From NCBI GenBank assembly GCA_902800625.1, contig CADCFG010000008.1:62001-126000 (forward strand): a stretch of DNA of 64,000 nucleotides. The letters are read 5' to 3'. The DNA is from an uncultured Eubacteriales bacterium (GTDB taxonomy: Bacteria; Bacillota; Clostridia; Christensenellales; Aristaeellaceae). How positions within the stretch are numbered: position 1 is the first letter of the stretch; each line of letters begins with the position of its first letter. Below, piece by piece: positions 9,630-17,880 of this stretch. Position numbers and translations under genes: made by a program. The notes under the pieces were generated by a model that worked only from the letters and a program-made list of their open reading frames with translations, searched no databases and was not told the DNA's origin.

Positions 9630-10070
9630 ATGAACAAAGTCATCCTGATCGGCAATCTCGCCAATGATCCCGAGCCCTTTACCACGCAGTCCGGAATTTC
9701 CCGTTCGACGTTCCGCATTGCCGTGCAGCGCCGCTTTGCCAACGCGCAGGGCGTGCGCGAGGCGGATTTCCTGACGGTGGTCGCCTGGCGCCAGAGCGCC
9801 GACTTCTGCAACCGCTACCTCACCAAGGGCAGCAAGGTTGCTGTGGAAGGCAGCATCCAGACCCGTTCCTATGATGCGCAGGACGGATCGAAGCGCTATG
9901 TGACCGAGATCATCGCTGACAGCGTAGAGTCTGTCGGCGGCCGCAGCGATGGACAGGCCCGTCCCCATGACAACGGCCCCACCCCGCCGCCCGCGGCGCC
10001 TGCCGCTCCCGCCGCTCCCTCCGGCAACAACGGTTTTGCCGAGGTGGAGGACGACGAGCTGCCGTTCTAG
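9630..10070 (+). CDS. ssb: Single-stranded DNA-binding protein
   Basis: A 146-residue SSB. The OB fold (residues 1 to about 105) starts MNKVILIGNLANDPEPF and includes FRIAVQRRF, DFLTVVAWRQ and the KGSKVAVEGSIQTRSYDAQD strand. A Pro/Ala-rich linker leads to the acidic tip EVEDDELPF, the docking site for replication and repair partners. It coats single-stranded DNA during replication. Its place between rpsF and rpsR is the classic Gram-positive arrangement. Confidence 0.97.
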   Translation: MNKVILIGNLANDPEPFTTQSGISRSTFRIAVQRRFANAQGVREADFLTVVAWRQSADFCNRYLTKGSKVAVEGSIQTRSYDAQDGSKRYVTEIIADSVESVGGRSDGQARPHDNGPTPPPAAPAAPAAPSGNNGFAEVEDDELPF

Positions 10071-10160
10071 GCTCAATCCCGAAGGGATTGGCTTGGACGC
10101 AATTCTTCTTTGGGAGCGCCCCGCTGCGCGCCCTTATATCCAAAAAGGAGGAACAAAGCC

Positions 10161-10415
10161 ATGTCTGAAGATAGAGGCGAACGCATTCGCCGTCCCCGCG
10201 GCCGCAAGCCGCGCCGGAAGGTCTGTGCTTTCTGCGTGGATAAGATCCAGCACATCGATTACAAAGATGTCGCTCGTCTTCGCCGCTTCACCAGCGAGCG
10301 CGGCAAGATCCTGCCCCGCCGCATGACCGGCACCTGCGCCAAGCACCAGCGTCAGCTCTCCACGGCCATCAAGCGCGCCCGTACCATCGCGCTGATGCCC
10401 TATGTGAGCGACTAA
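10161..10415 (+). CDS. rpsR: 30S ribosomal protein S18
   Basis: An 84-residue S18 ([20 protein letters not shown] ... [20 protein letters not shown]). It keeps a CxxC pair and a later Cys, typical of the zinc-binding (C+) form. The start is ATG 10161 behind AAGGAGG (10145-10151); an upstream in-frame ATG at 10110 has no site. The 90-bp gap after ssb holds no other signal. Last gene of the operon. Confidence 0.97.
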   Translation: MSEDRGERIRRPRGRKPRRKVCAFCVDKIQHIDYKDVARLRRFTSERGKILPRRMTGTCAKHQRQLSTAIKRARTIALMPYVSD

Positions 10416-10425
10416 GCGAAAAAAA

Positions 10426-10456
10426 GAAGCCCCCTCCCCGCGCGGGAGGGGGCTTC
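10426..10456 (+). terminator. Operon terminator after rpsR
   Basis: A perfect 13-bp stem (10426-10438 with 10444-10456), 5-nt loop, preceded by an A run. The following bases are only partly T-rich. Confidence 0.85.
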
Positions 10457-10527
10457 TGCTTGGCGGCGGCTTCCGGCCGCCAGTTACCATGGGTTGAGGC
10501 TGCACTTTTTATCTAACACATTTATGC

Positions 10528-10556
10528 TTTACAAATCCCCGGTTATCTGCGATAAT
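10528..10556 (+). promoter_or_regulatory. Promoter of the HD-GYP gene
   Basis: TTTACA (10528-10533), a 17-bp spacer, GATAAT (10551-10556). A short GCGCCC/GGGCGC hairpin (10607-10621) abuts the ribosome binding site and could tune translation. Confidence 0.7.
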
Positions 10557-10634
10557 GTATTTGGACAATAATATGGGTCAGTGTGTAACCAGCCCAAATG
10601 GCGATAGCGCCCGCCGGGCGCGGAGGATTGAGAT

Positions 10635-12791
10635 ATGCAGATTCAAGGGATGGATTTGCGAGCCGAGCGCAAAGTCCGCAGGGTGTATGCGCTGTTGCTC
10701 ATCGCGGTGTGCCTGCTGATCAACGTGGCGTGCGCGAAACTGGCGCTGGTGCTGAAGCTGCCGCTGTTCCTGGACAACATCGGTTCCGCCCTGGCGGCGG
10801 CGGTGGGCGGCAGCGTGCCCGGCATGGCCGTGGGTTTCCTGGCCAACCTCATCAACGGCATATCCAACATAGAGACGGTCTATTACGCGTCGCTGACGGT
10901 GCTGATCGCCATATTCTCCACCTGGTTTGCCCGTCGCGGCTTCTATGACTTCAAGAAGCCCTGGAAGCTGGCGGTGGTGATCCTCACCTTCGCGCTGATC
11001 GGAGGCGGGCTGGGTTCGCTGCTCACCTGGACGCTCTACGGCTTCGGCGAGAGCCTCTCCGGGCCGCTGGCCCACCGGATCTTCGAGGCGGGCCAGCTCA
11101 ACGAATTCTGGAGCCAGTTCGCCGCCGATATGCTGATCGACCTGGCGGACAAGACCATCACCGTGCTGATCGTGGCGCTGGTGTACAACCTGCTGCCCGC
11201 AGAGTTGAAGCACAAGCTGTTCTTCACCGGCTGGCAGCAGGCGCCCCTGTCCGAAAAGAGCCAGGCCGTGCTGGAAAAGAAGCGCTCGCGCAAGATGTCG
11301 CTGCGGTCCAAGATCATCGCGCTGGTGGCCGTCGGCATGATCGTCATTGCCATCGGCATCACCACCATCAGCTTCGTCCACTTCCGTCGCGCCGCCATCG
11401 ACGAGCAGATCAACATGGCCAACGGCGTGGTTCGCGTGGTGGCGGACAGCGTGGACGCCGATCGGGTGGACGAGTTCCTGGAGCTGGGCGAGCAGGCCGA
11501 GGGCTACCTGGGCATCGAGGCCCGGCTGGGCGCGCTGGCGCACAGCTCCGACGACATAGAGTATGTCTATGTCTACAGGATCGAGGAGGACGGATGCCAT
11601 GTGGTGTTCGACCCGGACACCAGCGAGGCGACCGGCGCGAACCCCGGCGAGGTCATCCCCTTCGACGACGCCTTCCTGCCCGTGCTGGACAAGCTGCTGG
11701 CGGGCGAGGAGATCGACCCGATCATCTCCAACGAGGAATACGGCTGGCTGCTGTCAATTTACAGGCCCATTTATGATTCCAACGGCGTCTGCCAGTGCTA
11801 TGGCGCGGTGGACATCAACATGGACCACATCGCCACCTCCGGCTACCAGTTCCTGGCGCGGGTGCTGTCCGTGTTCCTGGGCTTCTTCCTGCTGATGCTG
11901 ACGCTGGCCATCTGGGTGGCGGAATACAGCATCATACTGCCCATCAACACCATGGATGTGGCCACCGGCTGCTTTGCCTACAACAGCGAGGAGGCCCGCA
12001 GCGACACGGTGGAGCGCATCAGGCAGCTGGACATCCACACCGGCGACGAGATCGAGAACCTGTACCACTCCGTGGTCAAGACCACCGAGGACACCGTGCA
12101 GTACATCGAGTATGCCCAGACCCAGAGCGAGACCATCAGCAAGCTGCAGAACGGCCTGATCCTGGTGCTGGCCGACATGGTGGAGAGCCGCGACAAGTGC
12201 ACCGGCGACCACGTGCGCAAGACTGCCGCCTACACCGACATCATCATGCGCCAGATGAAGAAGGAGGGCATCTACCTCGACCAGCTCACCGACGAATTCA
12301 TCTACGACGTGGTAAACTCCGCGCCGCTGCATGACATCGGCAAGATCCAGGTGCCCGACAGCATCCTGAACAAGCCCGGCAAGCTGACGGACGAGGAATT
12401 CGAGATCATGAAGACCCACACCACCGCCGGCGCGCAGGTGATCGAGCACGCCATGGAAATGGTGCACGGCGAATATTCCGGCTATCTGGAGGAGGCCAAG
12501 TACCTGGCCCACTTCCACCACGAGAAGTGGAACGGCAAGGGCTATCCCCTGGGTCTGTACCAAGAGGAGATCCCTCTGTCCGCCCGCATCATGGCCGTGG
12601 CCGATGTGTTTGACGCGTTGGTGTCCAAGCGCAGCTACAAGGACGGCTTCCCCTTCGAAAAGGCCATGGCCATCATCGAGGAAGGCGCCGGCAGCCACTT
12701 CGACCCGAATATCGTCGCCGCTTTCATCCATGCCTCCGATGAGGTGCGGAAGGTGATGAACATGAATATGGGGGTCAAGGAAGACATGTGA
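10635..12791 (+). CDS. Membrane HD-GYP domain protein (probable c-di-GMP phosphodiesterase)
   Basis: A 718-residue sensor enzyme. Residues ~15-195 are five or six membrane helices resembling the S component of an ECF vitamin transporter (PLFLDNIGSALAAAVGGSVP). A membrane helix at ~215-235, an extracellular Cache-like sensor (~240-400), a membrane helix (~410-432), a HAMP-like linker and the HD-GYP domain (~510-705) follow. Catalytic signatures are LHDIGKI (His566-Asp567), HFHHEKWNGKGYP (HHE from 628) and a later DVFDALVSKRSYKDG. The family hydrolyses the second messenger c-di-GMP to pGpG or GMP. The start has GGAGG at 10622-10626. It is transcribed alone. The metal-binding HD and HHE motifs are intact, so activity is likely; the signal is unknown. 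Confidence 0.88.
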   Translation: MQIQGMDLRAERKVRRVYALLLIAVCLLINVACAKLALVLKLPLFLDNIGSALAAAVGGSVPGMAVGFLANLINGISNIETVYYASLTVLIAIFSTWFARRGFYDFKKPWKLAVVILTFALIGGGLGSLLTWTLYGFGESLSGPLAHRIFEAGQLNEFWSQFAADMLIDLADKTITVLIVALVYNLLPAELKHKLFFTGWQQAPLSEKSQAVLEKKRSRKMSLRSKIIALVAVGMIVIAIGITTISFVHFRRAAIDEQINMANGVVRVVADSVDADRVDEFLELGEQAEGYLGIEARLGALAHSSDDIEYVYVYRIEEDGCHVVFDPDTSEATGANPGEVIPFDDAFLPVLDKLLAGEEIDPIISNEEYGWLLSIYRPIYDSNGVCQCYGAVDINMDHIATSGYQFLARVLSVFLGFFLLMLTLAIWVAEYSIILPINTMDVATGCFAYNSEEARSDTVERIRQLDIHTGDEIENLYHSVVKTTEDTVQYIEYAQTQSETISKLQNGLILVLADMVESRDKCTGDHVRKTAAYTDIIMRQMKKEGIYLDQLTDEFIYDVVNSAPLHDIGKIQVPDSILNKPGKLTDEEFEIMKTHTTAGAQVIEHAMEMVHGEYSGYLEEAKYLAHFHHEKWNGKGYPLGLYQEEIPLSARIMAVADVFDALVSKRSYKDGFPFEKAMAIIEEGAGSHFDPNIVAAFIHASDEVRKVMNMNMGVKEDM

Positions 12792-12865
12792 GTGTGGAGT
12801 CAGAGGATGCTTGAGGGGTTCACAGGCATCTGTCTTCACTCGCAGGTTGTTCGCTTGCATAATGA

Positions 12866-12935
12866 ACAGATCCTTCGCATCGCTCAGGATGACATCGTTG
12901 CAATGTCGTCATCCTGAGCGATGCGAGGGATCTGT
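12866..12935. repeat. Palindromic intergenic element
   Basis: Two 28-nt arms (12866-12893 and 12908-12935) are reverse complements with a single difference, separated by 14 nt. The arm reads GTCATCCTGAGCG in its inner part. It sits between the convergent HD-GYP and ArsC-like genes, a typical place for REP/MITE-type palindromes. It may also stop transcription. Confidence 0.85.
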
Positions 12936-13006
12936 ACGTTTTGGTTTATAAGCGGGGCAGGTTCACTCAGCAGAGGCGGCGATGCCAGTCGCGCCAATCC
13001 ACACGC

Positions 13007-13360
13007 TCAACCATCTTCCTTCTGCCACTTCTGGTAGACCTCCGGCTGGAACCCCACGGCGGCCTTTTTCCCGTTGCGCACGATGGGCTGCCTGAGCACC
13101 TGGGGATGTTCCAGCACGGCGTCCTCCTTCTGGGCGGGGGCCAGCCAGGAGACCAGGGCCAGGGCGTCCCTGTCCCGGCAGTCCGGGTCGATCAGCGCGT
13201 CCAGCCCGCCGCAGGCGCTGGCCGCGTTGCGCAGCTCGCCGCGGCTGATGCCCTTGTCCATCAGGTCGATGCTCTGCGCCTTGATGCGGCGCTCCTTGAA
13301 CCAGCGCTCCGCCTTGCGGGTGTCGCTGCTCTTTTTCGTGCCGAAGATCTGGATGTTCAC
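13007..13360 (-). CDS. ArsC/Spx-family thioredoxin-fold protein lacking the catalytic cysteine
   Basis: A 117-residue protein with the ArsC/Spx/YffB fold: MNIQIFGTKKSSDTRKAERW, EHPQVLRQPIVRNGKKAAVG and a final helix. Family members reduce arsenate or bind RNA polymerase, using a Cys near residue 10-13. Here those positions read Ser11 and Thr14, so classical arsenate reductase chemistry is not expected. It starts at GTG 13360 and overlaps the stop codon of the upstream Na/Pi cotransporter by 4 nt (GTGA), so the two are probably translationally coupled. Its role may be regulatory; this is inference. Confidence 0.8.
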   Translation of the reverse strand: MNIQIFGTKKSSDTRKAERWFKERRIKAQSIDLMDKGISRGELRNAASACGGLDALIDPDCRDRDALALVSWLAPAQKEDAVLEHPQVLRQPIVRNGKKAAVGFQPEVYQKWQKEDG

Positions 13361-15174
13361 GGCGTTTCACCCTCCCGCAGCAGCGCGAAGTAGTGGTCGT
13401 GGGCGGCGTGGTACTCCCGGTTGAAGTTCTCGTCCTTGCCGGCGTGCAGCCGTGAAACGTAGTCGTGGATCTCGTGCTTCAGCTCCGGCTGCATCCGGGC
13501 GATGGTGGCCACGCCCACGTTGGAGCAGATGTCGGAGATGCGCTCAATGTCGCTGAGCAGGTTCAAGAACTCCGTGCCCGCCAGCACCGAGCACTTGCGC
13601 TCCCGCAGGCGGTCCAGGTGGTTCTGCTTCATGGCGTTCACCATGTCGTCCACCACTTCCTCCAGCGGCTCGATGTGCCGGGCGGCCTTCACGTCGCACT
13701 TCTCGAAGGTCTTACCGGTATAGCTCATCACCGCGCCGATCAGCCCGCGCAGCACCTCCAGCTCCCTGAGGGCATATTCGGAAAAGGCCGTGTTCTCGTT
13801 GTGCAGCTCCTCGGCATACTCGGCGATGTTCATGGCGTGGTCGCCCAGGCGCTCGAACTCGGAGATGGCGGAATAGTAGTGGTCCATGATCTCCACGTGG
13901 CTCTGCAGCGTCACGTGGCCGGACACCTGCACCAAATAGTTGCTCACCCGGTCGGCCAGGTGGTCGATGTGGTCCTCCACGGCGCGCACCTCGTCCAGCT
14001 TCGCCTCGCTGTAGTCCTTCACCGCGTCGAAGGCGCGGTTCACGTTCTCCCGGGACAGGTGGAACATCTGCACCAGCACCTTGTAGCAGCTGTTCAGCGC
14101 CAGCGCGGGCGTGGCAAGCAGCACCGGGTTCAGCGCGTCCAGCACGGCCATGTCCGCGCTCTGTTCGGCGGCGGGGGAGTCGGCGGGCTTGTCCTTCACG
14201 ATCCTGCGGCTCATCTTCTCAAACACGCTCACCATCGGCAGCATCAAGACAGCGCATACCAGATTGAACACCGTGTTGGTGTTGGCGATGGCGCCGGAAT
14301 ACACCGTGCTGTTCCACAGGCCGTCCAGCAGCCCCACCCGGTGGGCCAGGGTTACGCCCAGCAGCACCAGCGCCGTCTTGCACAGGTTGAACAGTATGTT
14401 CACAATGCCCACGCGCTTGGAATCCGGCTTCGCGCCGATGTTGCACACGATGGCTGTGGTCACACAGTCGCCCAGGTAAACGCCCGTCAGCATGGCATAG
14501 ATGGCGCTGAACGTCAGCAGCCCCGAGGTGGAAAATGCCTGAAGTATGCCGATGGTGGCCGACGAGCTCTGCAGCACGAAGGCCACGCCCGCGCCGATCA
14601 GGTAGCCGATCACCGGGTTTTCGCCCAGCCGGGAAAACAGGTTCTCGATGATGCCGCTCTCGGACAGGGTGCTCACCGCGTCGGTCATGTTCAGAAGTCC
14701 GGAGAACAGTATGCCGAAACCGATGACAATCTGGCCGATCTTGTCGCCGTTCTTCAGCTTGCCGCTCATCACGATGATGATGCCGATGATCAGCGCCAGC
14801 GGCGCCAGCGTGGAGGGCTTGAAGAACTGCAAAAACGACGTGCCCGAGGCGTTCAGGTCCAGCAGACGGATGATCTGGCCGGTCACCGTGGTGCCCACGT
14901 TCGCGCCGATGATGATGCCCAGGGACTGGTGCAGCGAGATGATGCCCGCGCCCACCAGGCCGGAGGTGATCACGATGGTGGCGGTGGAGGATTGGATCAC
15001 CGCCGTCATCACCAAACCGAGCAAAAATGCCTTGACGGGCGTGCCCGTCAGCTTCTCCATCACGCTCTTCAGCGCGCCGGAGCTGCTCTCCTTCAAACCG
15101 TCGCCCATCAACCGCATGCCATACAGGAACATGGCCAGGCCGCCGAACAGGGTGATGAGGTTGAATATACTCAT
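13357..15174 (-). CDS. Na+/phosphate cotransporter (NptA/PNaS family) with PhoU-like C-terminus
   Basis: A 605-residue membrane protein. Residues 1 to about 340 hold the two inverted PNaS repeats with the signature QSSTATIVITSG and QSSSATIGILQ segments and GANVGTTVTGQI. Residues ~380-600 are a helical PhoU-like domain (LDEVRAVEDHIDHLADRVSN ... EFERLGDHAMNIAEYAEEL). It imports phosphate with sodium, and the PhoU part probably tunes transport. The frame could extend to 15255, but the extra 27 residues are atypical; I use ATG 15174, where the conserved MSIFNLITLFGGLAMFLYGM begins. The ribosome binding site there is weak. The downstream ArsC-like gene overlaps its stop. Confidence 0.9.
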   Translation of the reverse strand: MSIFNLITLFGGLAMFLYGMRLMGDGLKESSSGALKSVMEKLTGTPVKAFLLGLVMTAVIQSSTATIVITSGLVGAGIISLHQSLGIIIGANVGTTVTGQIIRLLDLNASGTSFLQFFKPSTLAPLALIIGIIIVMSGKLKNGDKIGQIVIGFGILFSGLLNMTDAVSTLSESGIIENLFSRLGENPVIGYLIGAGVAFVLQSSSATIGILQAFSTSGLLTFSAIYAMLTGVYLGDCVTTAIVCNIGAKPDSKRVGIVNILFNLCKTALVLLGVTLAHRVGLLDGLWNSTVYSGAIANTNTVFNLVCAVLMLPMVSVFEKMSRRIVKDKPADSPAAEQSADMAVLDALNPVLLATPALALNSCYKVLVQMFHLSRENVNRAFDAVKDYSEAKLDEVRAVEDHIDHLADRVSNYLVQVSGHVTLQSHVEIMDHYYSAISEFERLGDHAMNIAEYAEELHNENTAFSEYALRELEVLRGLIGAVMSYTGKTFEKCDVKAARHIEPLEEVVDDMVNAMKQNHLDRLRERKCSVLAGTEFLNLLSDIERISDICSNVGVATIARMQPELKHEIHDYVSRLHAGKDENFNREYHAAHDHYFALLREGETP

Positions 15175-15201
15175 ATGATTTAATTCCCGCTTTCCAAAAA
15201 T

Positions 15202-15237
15202 ATAACATATCGTTTTATTTCTACAAGAATATGTTAT
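15202..15237. promoter_or_regulatory. Inverted repeat upstream of the Na/Pi cotransporter gene, candidate operator
   Basis: ATAACATAT (15202-15210) and its exact complement ATATGTTAT (15229-15237) are separated by 18 bp, directly before the transporter gene in an AT-rich promoter region. This is a plausible repressor site; the protein is unknown. Confidence 0.4.
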
Positions 15238-15331
15238 CGTATAGGCGGACTTCACTCAACGCATATTGTGTTATTTTACTATAACGATTGCTTATTGCCT
15301 GTTTCGCGCCTGAAAGGCCTGCCGCCGCCCC

Positions 15332-15360
15332 TTGCGGAGACGGGCGGATGATGGTATAAT
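15332..15360 (+). promoter_or_regulatory. Promoter of the cysteine synthase gene
   Basis: TTGCGG (15332-15337), a 17-bp spacer, perfect TATAAT (15355-15360). A leader hairpin, GGCCGGGA with TTCCGGCC (15377-15399), follows. Confidence 0.7.
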
Positions 15361-15436
15361 CATAAGCGGTGCGCCGGGCCGGGACATATAGTTCCGGCCT
15401 ATGGCGACAGAAACGACAGACATGGGGGAACGCACA

Positions 15437-16366
15437 TTGATCTGCAACAACATCCTTGAGGCCGTGGGCAAGACGCCCTTGGTGCGGCTGAACCGCATGC
15501 CCGAGCCGGGCAGCGCGGAGATCCTGGTGAAGATGGAGGCGCTGAACGTGGGCGGTTCCATCAAGACCCGCACGGCCCTGAACATGATCGAACAGGCGGA
15601 GAAGGAGGGGCTCATCGGCCCGGACAGCATCATCGTGGAGCCCACCAGCGGGAACCAGGGCATCGGCCTGGCGCTGGTCGGTGCGGTGAAGGGCTATCGC
15701 ACCATCATCATCATGCCCGATTCCGTCAGCGAGGAGCGGCGCAAGCTGGTGCGCCACTACGGCGCGGAGGTGAAGCTGATCCACGACGCCGGGGACATCG
15801 GCAAGTGCATCGAGGAGTGCCTGAACTGCGCGCTGAAGATGAAGGCGAGGGACCCGAAGGTGTTCGTGCCCCAGCAGTTTGAAAACCCCAACAACACCCT
15901 GGCCCACAAGAAGCACACGGCGCTGGAGATCATGGCCCAGGCTGCCCGGCCCATCCACGGCTATTGCAGCGGCATCGGCACTGGCGGCACGCTCACGGGC
16001 ATCGGCGAGGTGCTGAAGGCCCAGTACCCGGACATCGAGATCTGGGCCGTGGAGCCGGAAAACGCCGCCATCCTCGCCGGGGGCACCATCGGCACTCATA
16101 TCCAGATGGGCATCGGCGACGGCATCATCCCGGATATACTGAACCGGGACATCTATGACTCCATCTACGTGGTCACCGACTCCGAGGCCATCGAGACCGC
16201 CCGACGCCTGGCCCGGGAGGAGGGCCTGATGTGCGGCATCTCCAGCGGCACCAACGTGGCCGCCGCGCTGAAGCTGGCCAAGAAGCTGGGCCCGGGCAAG
16301 ACCGTGGTCACCGTGCTGCCCGACACCGCCGAGCGCTACTACTCCACCCAGCTGTTCGGGGAATAA
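15437..16366 (+). CDS. cysK: Cysteine synthase (O-acetylserine sulfhydrylase family)
   Basis: A PLP enzyme of fold type II that makes cysteine from O-acetylserine and sulfide. Visible: TPLVRLNRMPE, the PLP lysine in GGSIKTR (Lys43 counting from the TTG), the substrate loop PTSGNQGIGLA (Gln where most CysK have Thr), the phosphate-binding GIGTGGTLTG, and the C-terminal CGISSGTNVAAAL. I place the start at TTG 15437, behind GGGGGA at 15424-15429. This gives 309 residues, the usual family length, beginning at the conserved ICNNILEAVGKTP. The alternative ATG at 15401 has no ribosome binding site and abuts a hairpin. No cysE or sulfur gene is adjacent. The Gln substitution and SIKTR motif suggest a subfamily, so the exact substrate is less certain than the family. 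Confidence 0.9.
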   Translation: MICNNILEAVGKTPLVRLNRMPEPGSAEILVKMEALNVGGSIKTRTALNMIEQAEKEGLIGPDSIIVEPTSGNQGIGLALVGAVKGYRTIIIMPDSVSEERRKLVRHYGAEVKLIHDAGDIGKCIEECLNCALKMKARDPKVFVPQQFENPNNTLAHKKHTALEIMAQAARPIHGYCSGIGTGGTLTGIGEVLKAQYPDIEIWAVEPENAAILAGGTIGTHIQMGIGDGIIPDILNRDIYDSIYVVTDSEAIETARRLAREEGLMCGISSGTNVAAALKLAKKLGPGKTVVTVLPDTAERYYSTQLFGE

Positions 16367-16405
16367 AGCCCGGCAACGGATCAGCGCCAGCGGCGCAAAT
16401 GCAAT

Positions 16406-16436
16406 AACAGCCTTCCCCATGGAGGGGAAGGCTGTT
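16406..16436. terminator. Bidirectional terminator between cysK and the NYN gene
   Basis: A perfect 13-bp stem (16406-16418 with 16424-16436), 5-nt loop, then TCTT on the plus strand and A-rich sequence on the other side. The flanking genes converge. Confidence 0.88.
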
Positions 16437-16449
16437 TCTTGTGGCGCTT

Positions 16450-17679
16450 TTACTGCCTGCTGGCGATGTCCTTCACCTGGTTGTAGTAATCCCGGCCGGC
16501 GGTGTTGCCGAACACGGAGCGCAGCTTGTTGTAGGCTTCGCGCAGGGAGCCGCTCTCGGAGAAGATGGCGGTGATCTGCTTCGCTACGTCCTCTTCGATG
16601 CCCTCGGAGATCAGTATGGCGGTGGGATCGGGCGCGCCGTCCACCACGACCACCTCAGGCTCGGCGGGCGCTTCCACGGGCGCCTCCTCGGGCTGCTCCG
16701 CCTTGGCCTTCCGGCTCCTGGACCGGGAGGAGCGGGCCTTCTTCGGCTTCTCCTCGGCGGCGGGGGCTTCCTCGACCGCCGGGGCCTCTTCAACCGCCGG
16801 GGTCTCCTCGACGGCGCTGGCTTCCTCCACCGGCGTTTCCTCCGCGGGGACGGCGTCCGTCAGGCTGACGTAGCTCTGCCCGTCGGCGGCCTCCTCGAAG
16901 TGGAACAGCTCGCCAAAGGTGCTGGTCAGGTAATTCAGGGGCTTCTTGCCGGCGTCCCGCTTGTCCACGCGATACTCCGCCAGCTGGTTCAGCGACGGGA
17001 ACAGGTTGCTCACCTGCACCTTGTCATGGCCGCGAAGCCGCTTCTCGATCTGCCCGGCGATCACCGCCACGCGCTCCTCGTGGGTCATGGCGGCGGCCTT
17101 GGCGGAGCGGCTGGTGGGCTTGGGGGCCTCCTGCGCGGGGGCTTCCTCGGCTTTGGCGGGCTCCGGCTTGACGGGGGTCGCCTGCCTGGCGTCGGCCTTC
17201 GGAGCGCCCTTCCTTGCCGGGGCGACCTGTCGGAGAGACGCGGCCTTCGGGTTGCCCAGCACGATGAACCGGCTGCAGGCCGTGCGCCACAGCTCGTTGC
17301 TCTTCTCCATGCCCATGCCGATCACCTCGATGCCGGCGTTGCGCAGCCGCACGGACAGGGCGGAGAAGTCGCTGTCGCTGGAGGCGATGATGACGGTGTC
17401 CACGCCGCCCTCCACCAGCAGGTCCATCGCCCCGATGACCAGCGCGATGTCCGAGGAGTTCTTGCCCTTGCTGGCCTTGATGGTCAGGTTCGGGTGGATG
17501 GCGTATTTCAGCACGGGGTTCACCCACGCGCCCAGGGCCGAGGCCGCGCCGAAGATCTCCCGGCGCACCACCGTGCCCAGCTCGGCGGCCTGGTCGAAGA
17601 TCAGATCCGCGCTGGCGGGCAGCACGTTCTCCGCGTCGATCAGGATCGCCAGGTTCCGCTTGTTTTCCTTCATTTCCAT
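16450..17679 (-). CDS. NYN-domain (LabA/DUF88) putative RNase with LOTUS-like domain
   Basis: A 409-residue protein. Residues ~8-150 are a NYN/PIN-like domain: AILIDAENVLPASADLIFDQ with the first acidic residue, KNSSDIALVIGAMDLL, and IIASSDSDFSALSVRLRNAG with the second acidic cluster. NYN domains are metal-dependent RNases. Residues ~205-280 resemble an OST-HTH/LOTUS RNA-binding domain (VIAGQIEKRLRGHDKVQVSN ... YVSLT). Long Ala/Glu/Pro-rich linkers, and a basic RSSRSRSRKAKA patch in the second, precede a short helical C-terminus. The frame begins at 17724, but ATG 17679 has an AAAGGA site (17688-17693) and the first nine codons would overlap the promoter -10. RNA processing is inferred from the fold alone. 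Confidence 0.85.
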   Translation of the reverse strand: MEMKENKRNLAILIDAENVLPASADLIFDQAAELGTVVRREIFGAASALGAWVNPVLKYAIHPNLTIKASKGKNSSDIALVIGAMDLLVEGGVDTVIIASSDSDFSALSVRLRNAGIEVIGMGMEKSNELWRTACSRFIVLGNPKAASLRQVAPARKGAPKADARQATPVKPEPAKAEEAPAQEAPKPTSRSAKAAAMTHEERVAVIAGQIEKRLRGHDKVQVSNLFPSLNQLAEYRVDKRDAGKKPLNYLTSTFGELFHFEEAADGQSYVSLTDAVPAEETPVEEASAVEETPAVEEAPAVEEAPAAEEKPKKARSSRSRSRKAKAEQPEEAPVEAPAEPEVVVVDGAPDPTAILISEGIEEDVAKQITAIFSESGSLREAYNKLRSVFGNTAGRDYYNQVKDIASRQ

Positions 17680-17722
17680 AGTAAAAATCCTTTCGGGAAT
17701 GATTTTCAATGCCAACATATCC

Positions 17723-17731
17723 ATTATAGCA
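17723..17731 (-). promoter_or_regulatory. Extended -10 promoter of the NYN gene
   Basis: On the minus strand the sequence TGCTATAAT is a perfect TATAAT with a TGn extension. The -35 is poorly matched, as is usual for extended -10 promoters. It lies about 45 bp before the ATG at 17679. Confidence 0.65.
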
Positions 17732-17848
17732 CATATACCGCCTCGGCGTCCACAGGGGAAAGTTTAGTTTACAAGCGCATTCATAATGTGTCATGAGAAC
17801 CGTCGCCATTTCATGCTTTTTCATCTGGCGATTCCCTCGGAAATGGTG

Positions 17849-17854
17849 TATAAT
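17849..17854 (+). promoter_or_regulatory. -10 element of the first PfkB gene copy
   Basis: Perfect TATAAT 27 bp before the ATG at 17881. A weak TGGCGA lies at -35 spacing (17826-17831). Confidence 0.5.
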
Positions 17855-17880
17855 GGAACCGGAAAGCGAGGCGGATTGAC

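Noticed and set aside
10557-10634. Possible c-di-GMP riboswitch before the HD-GYP gene
   Set aside because: The leader is under 80 nt and shows only a short hairpin at the ribosome binding site, not the two-helix GEMM architecture.
13465-15183. A 572-codon plus-strand frame opposite the phosphate transporter
   Set aside because: His/Gln/Arg/Gly-rich shadow; the opposite strand encodes a clear PNaS/PhoU protein.
16441-17796. A 451-codon plus-strand frame opposite the NYN gene
   Set aside because: Shadow rich in Gly/Leu/His; the minus strand has recognisable NYN motifs, promoter and start.
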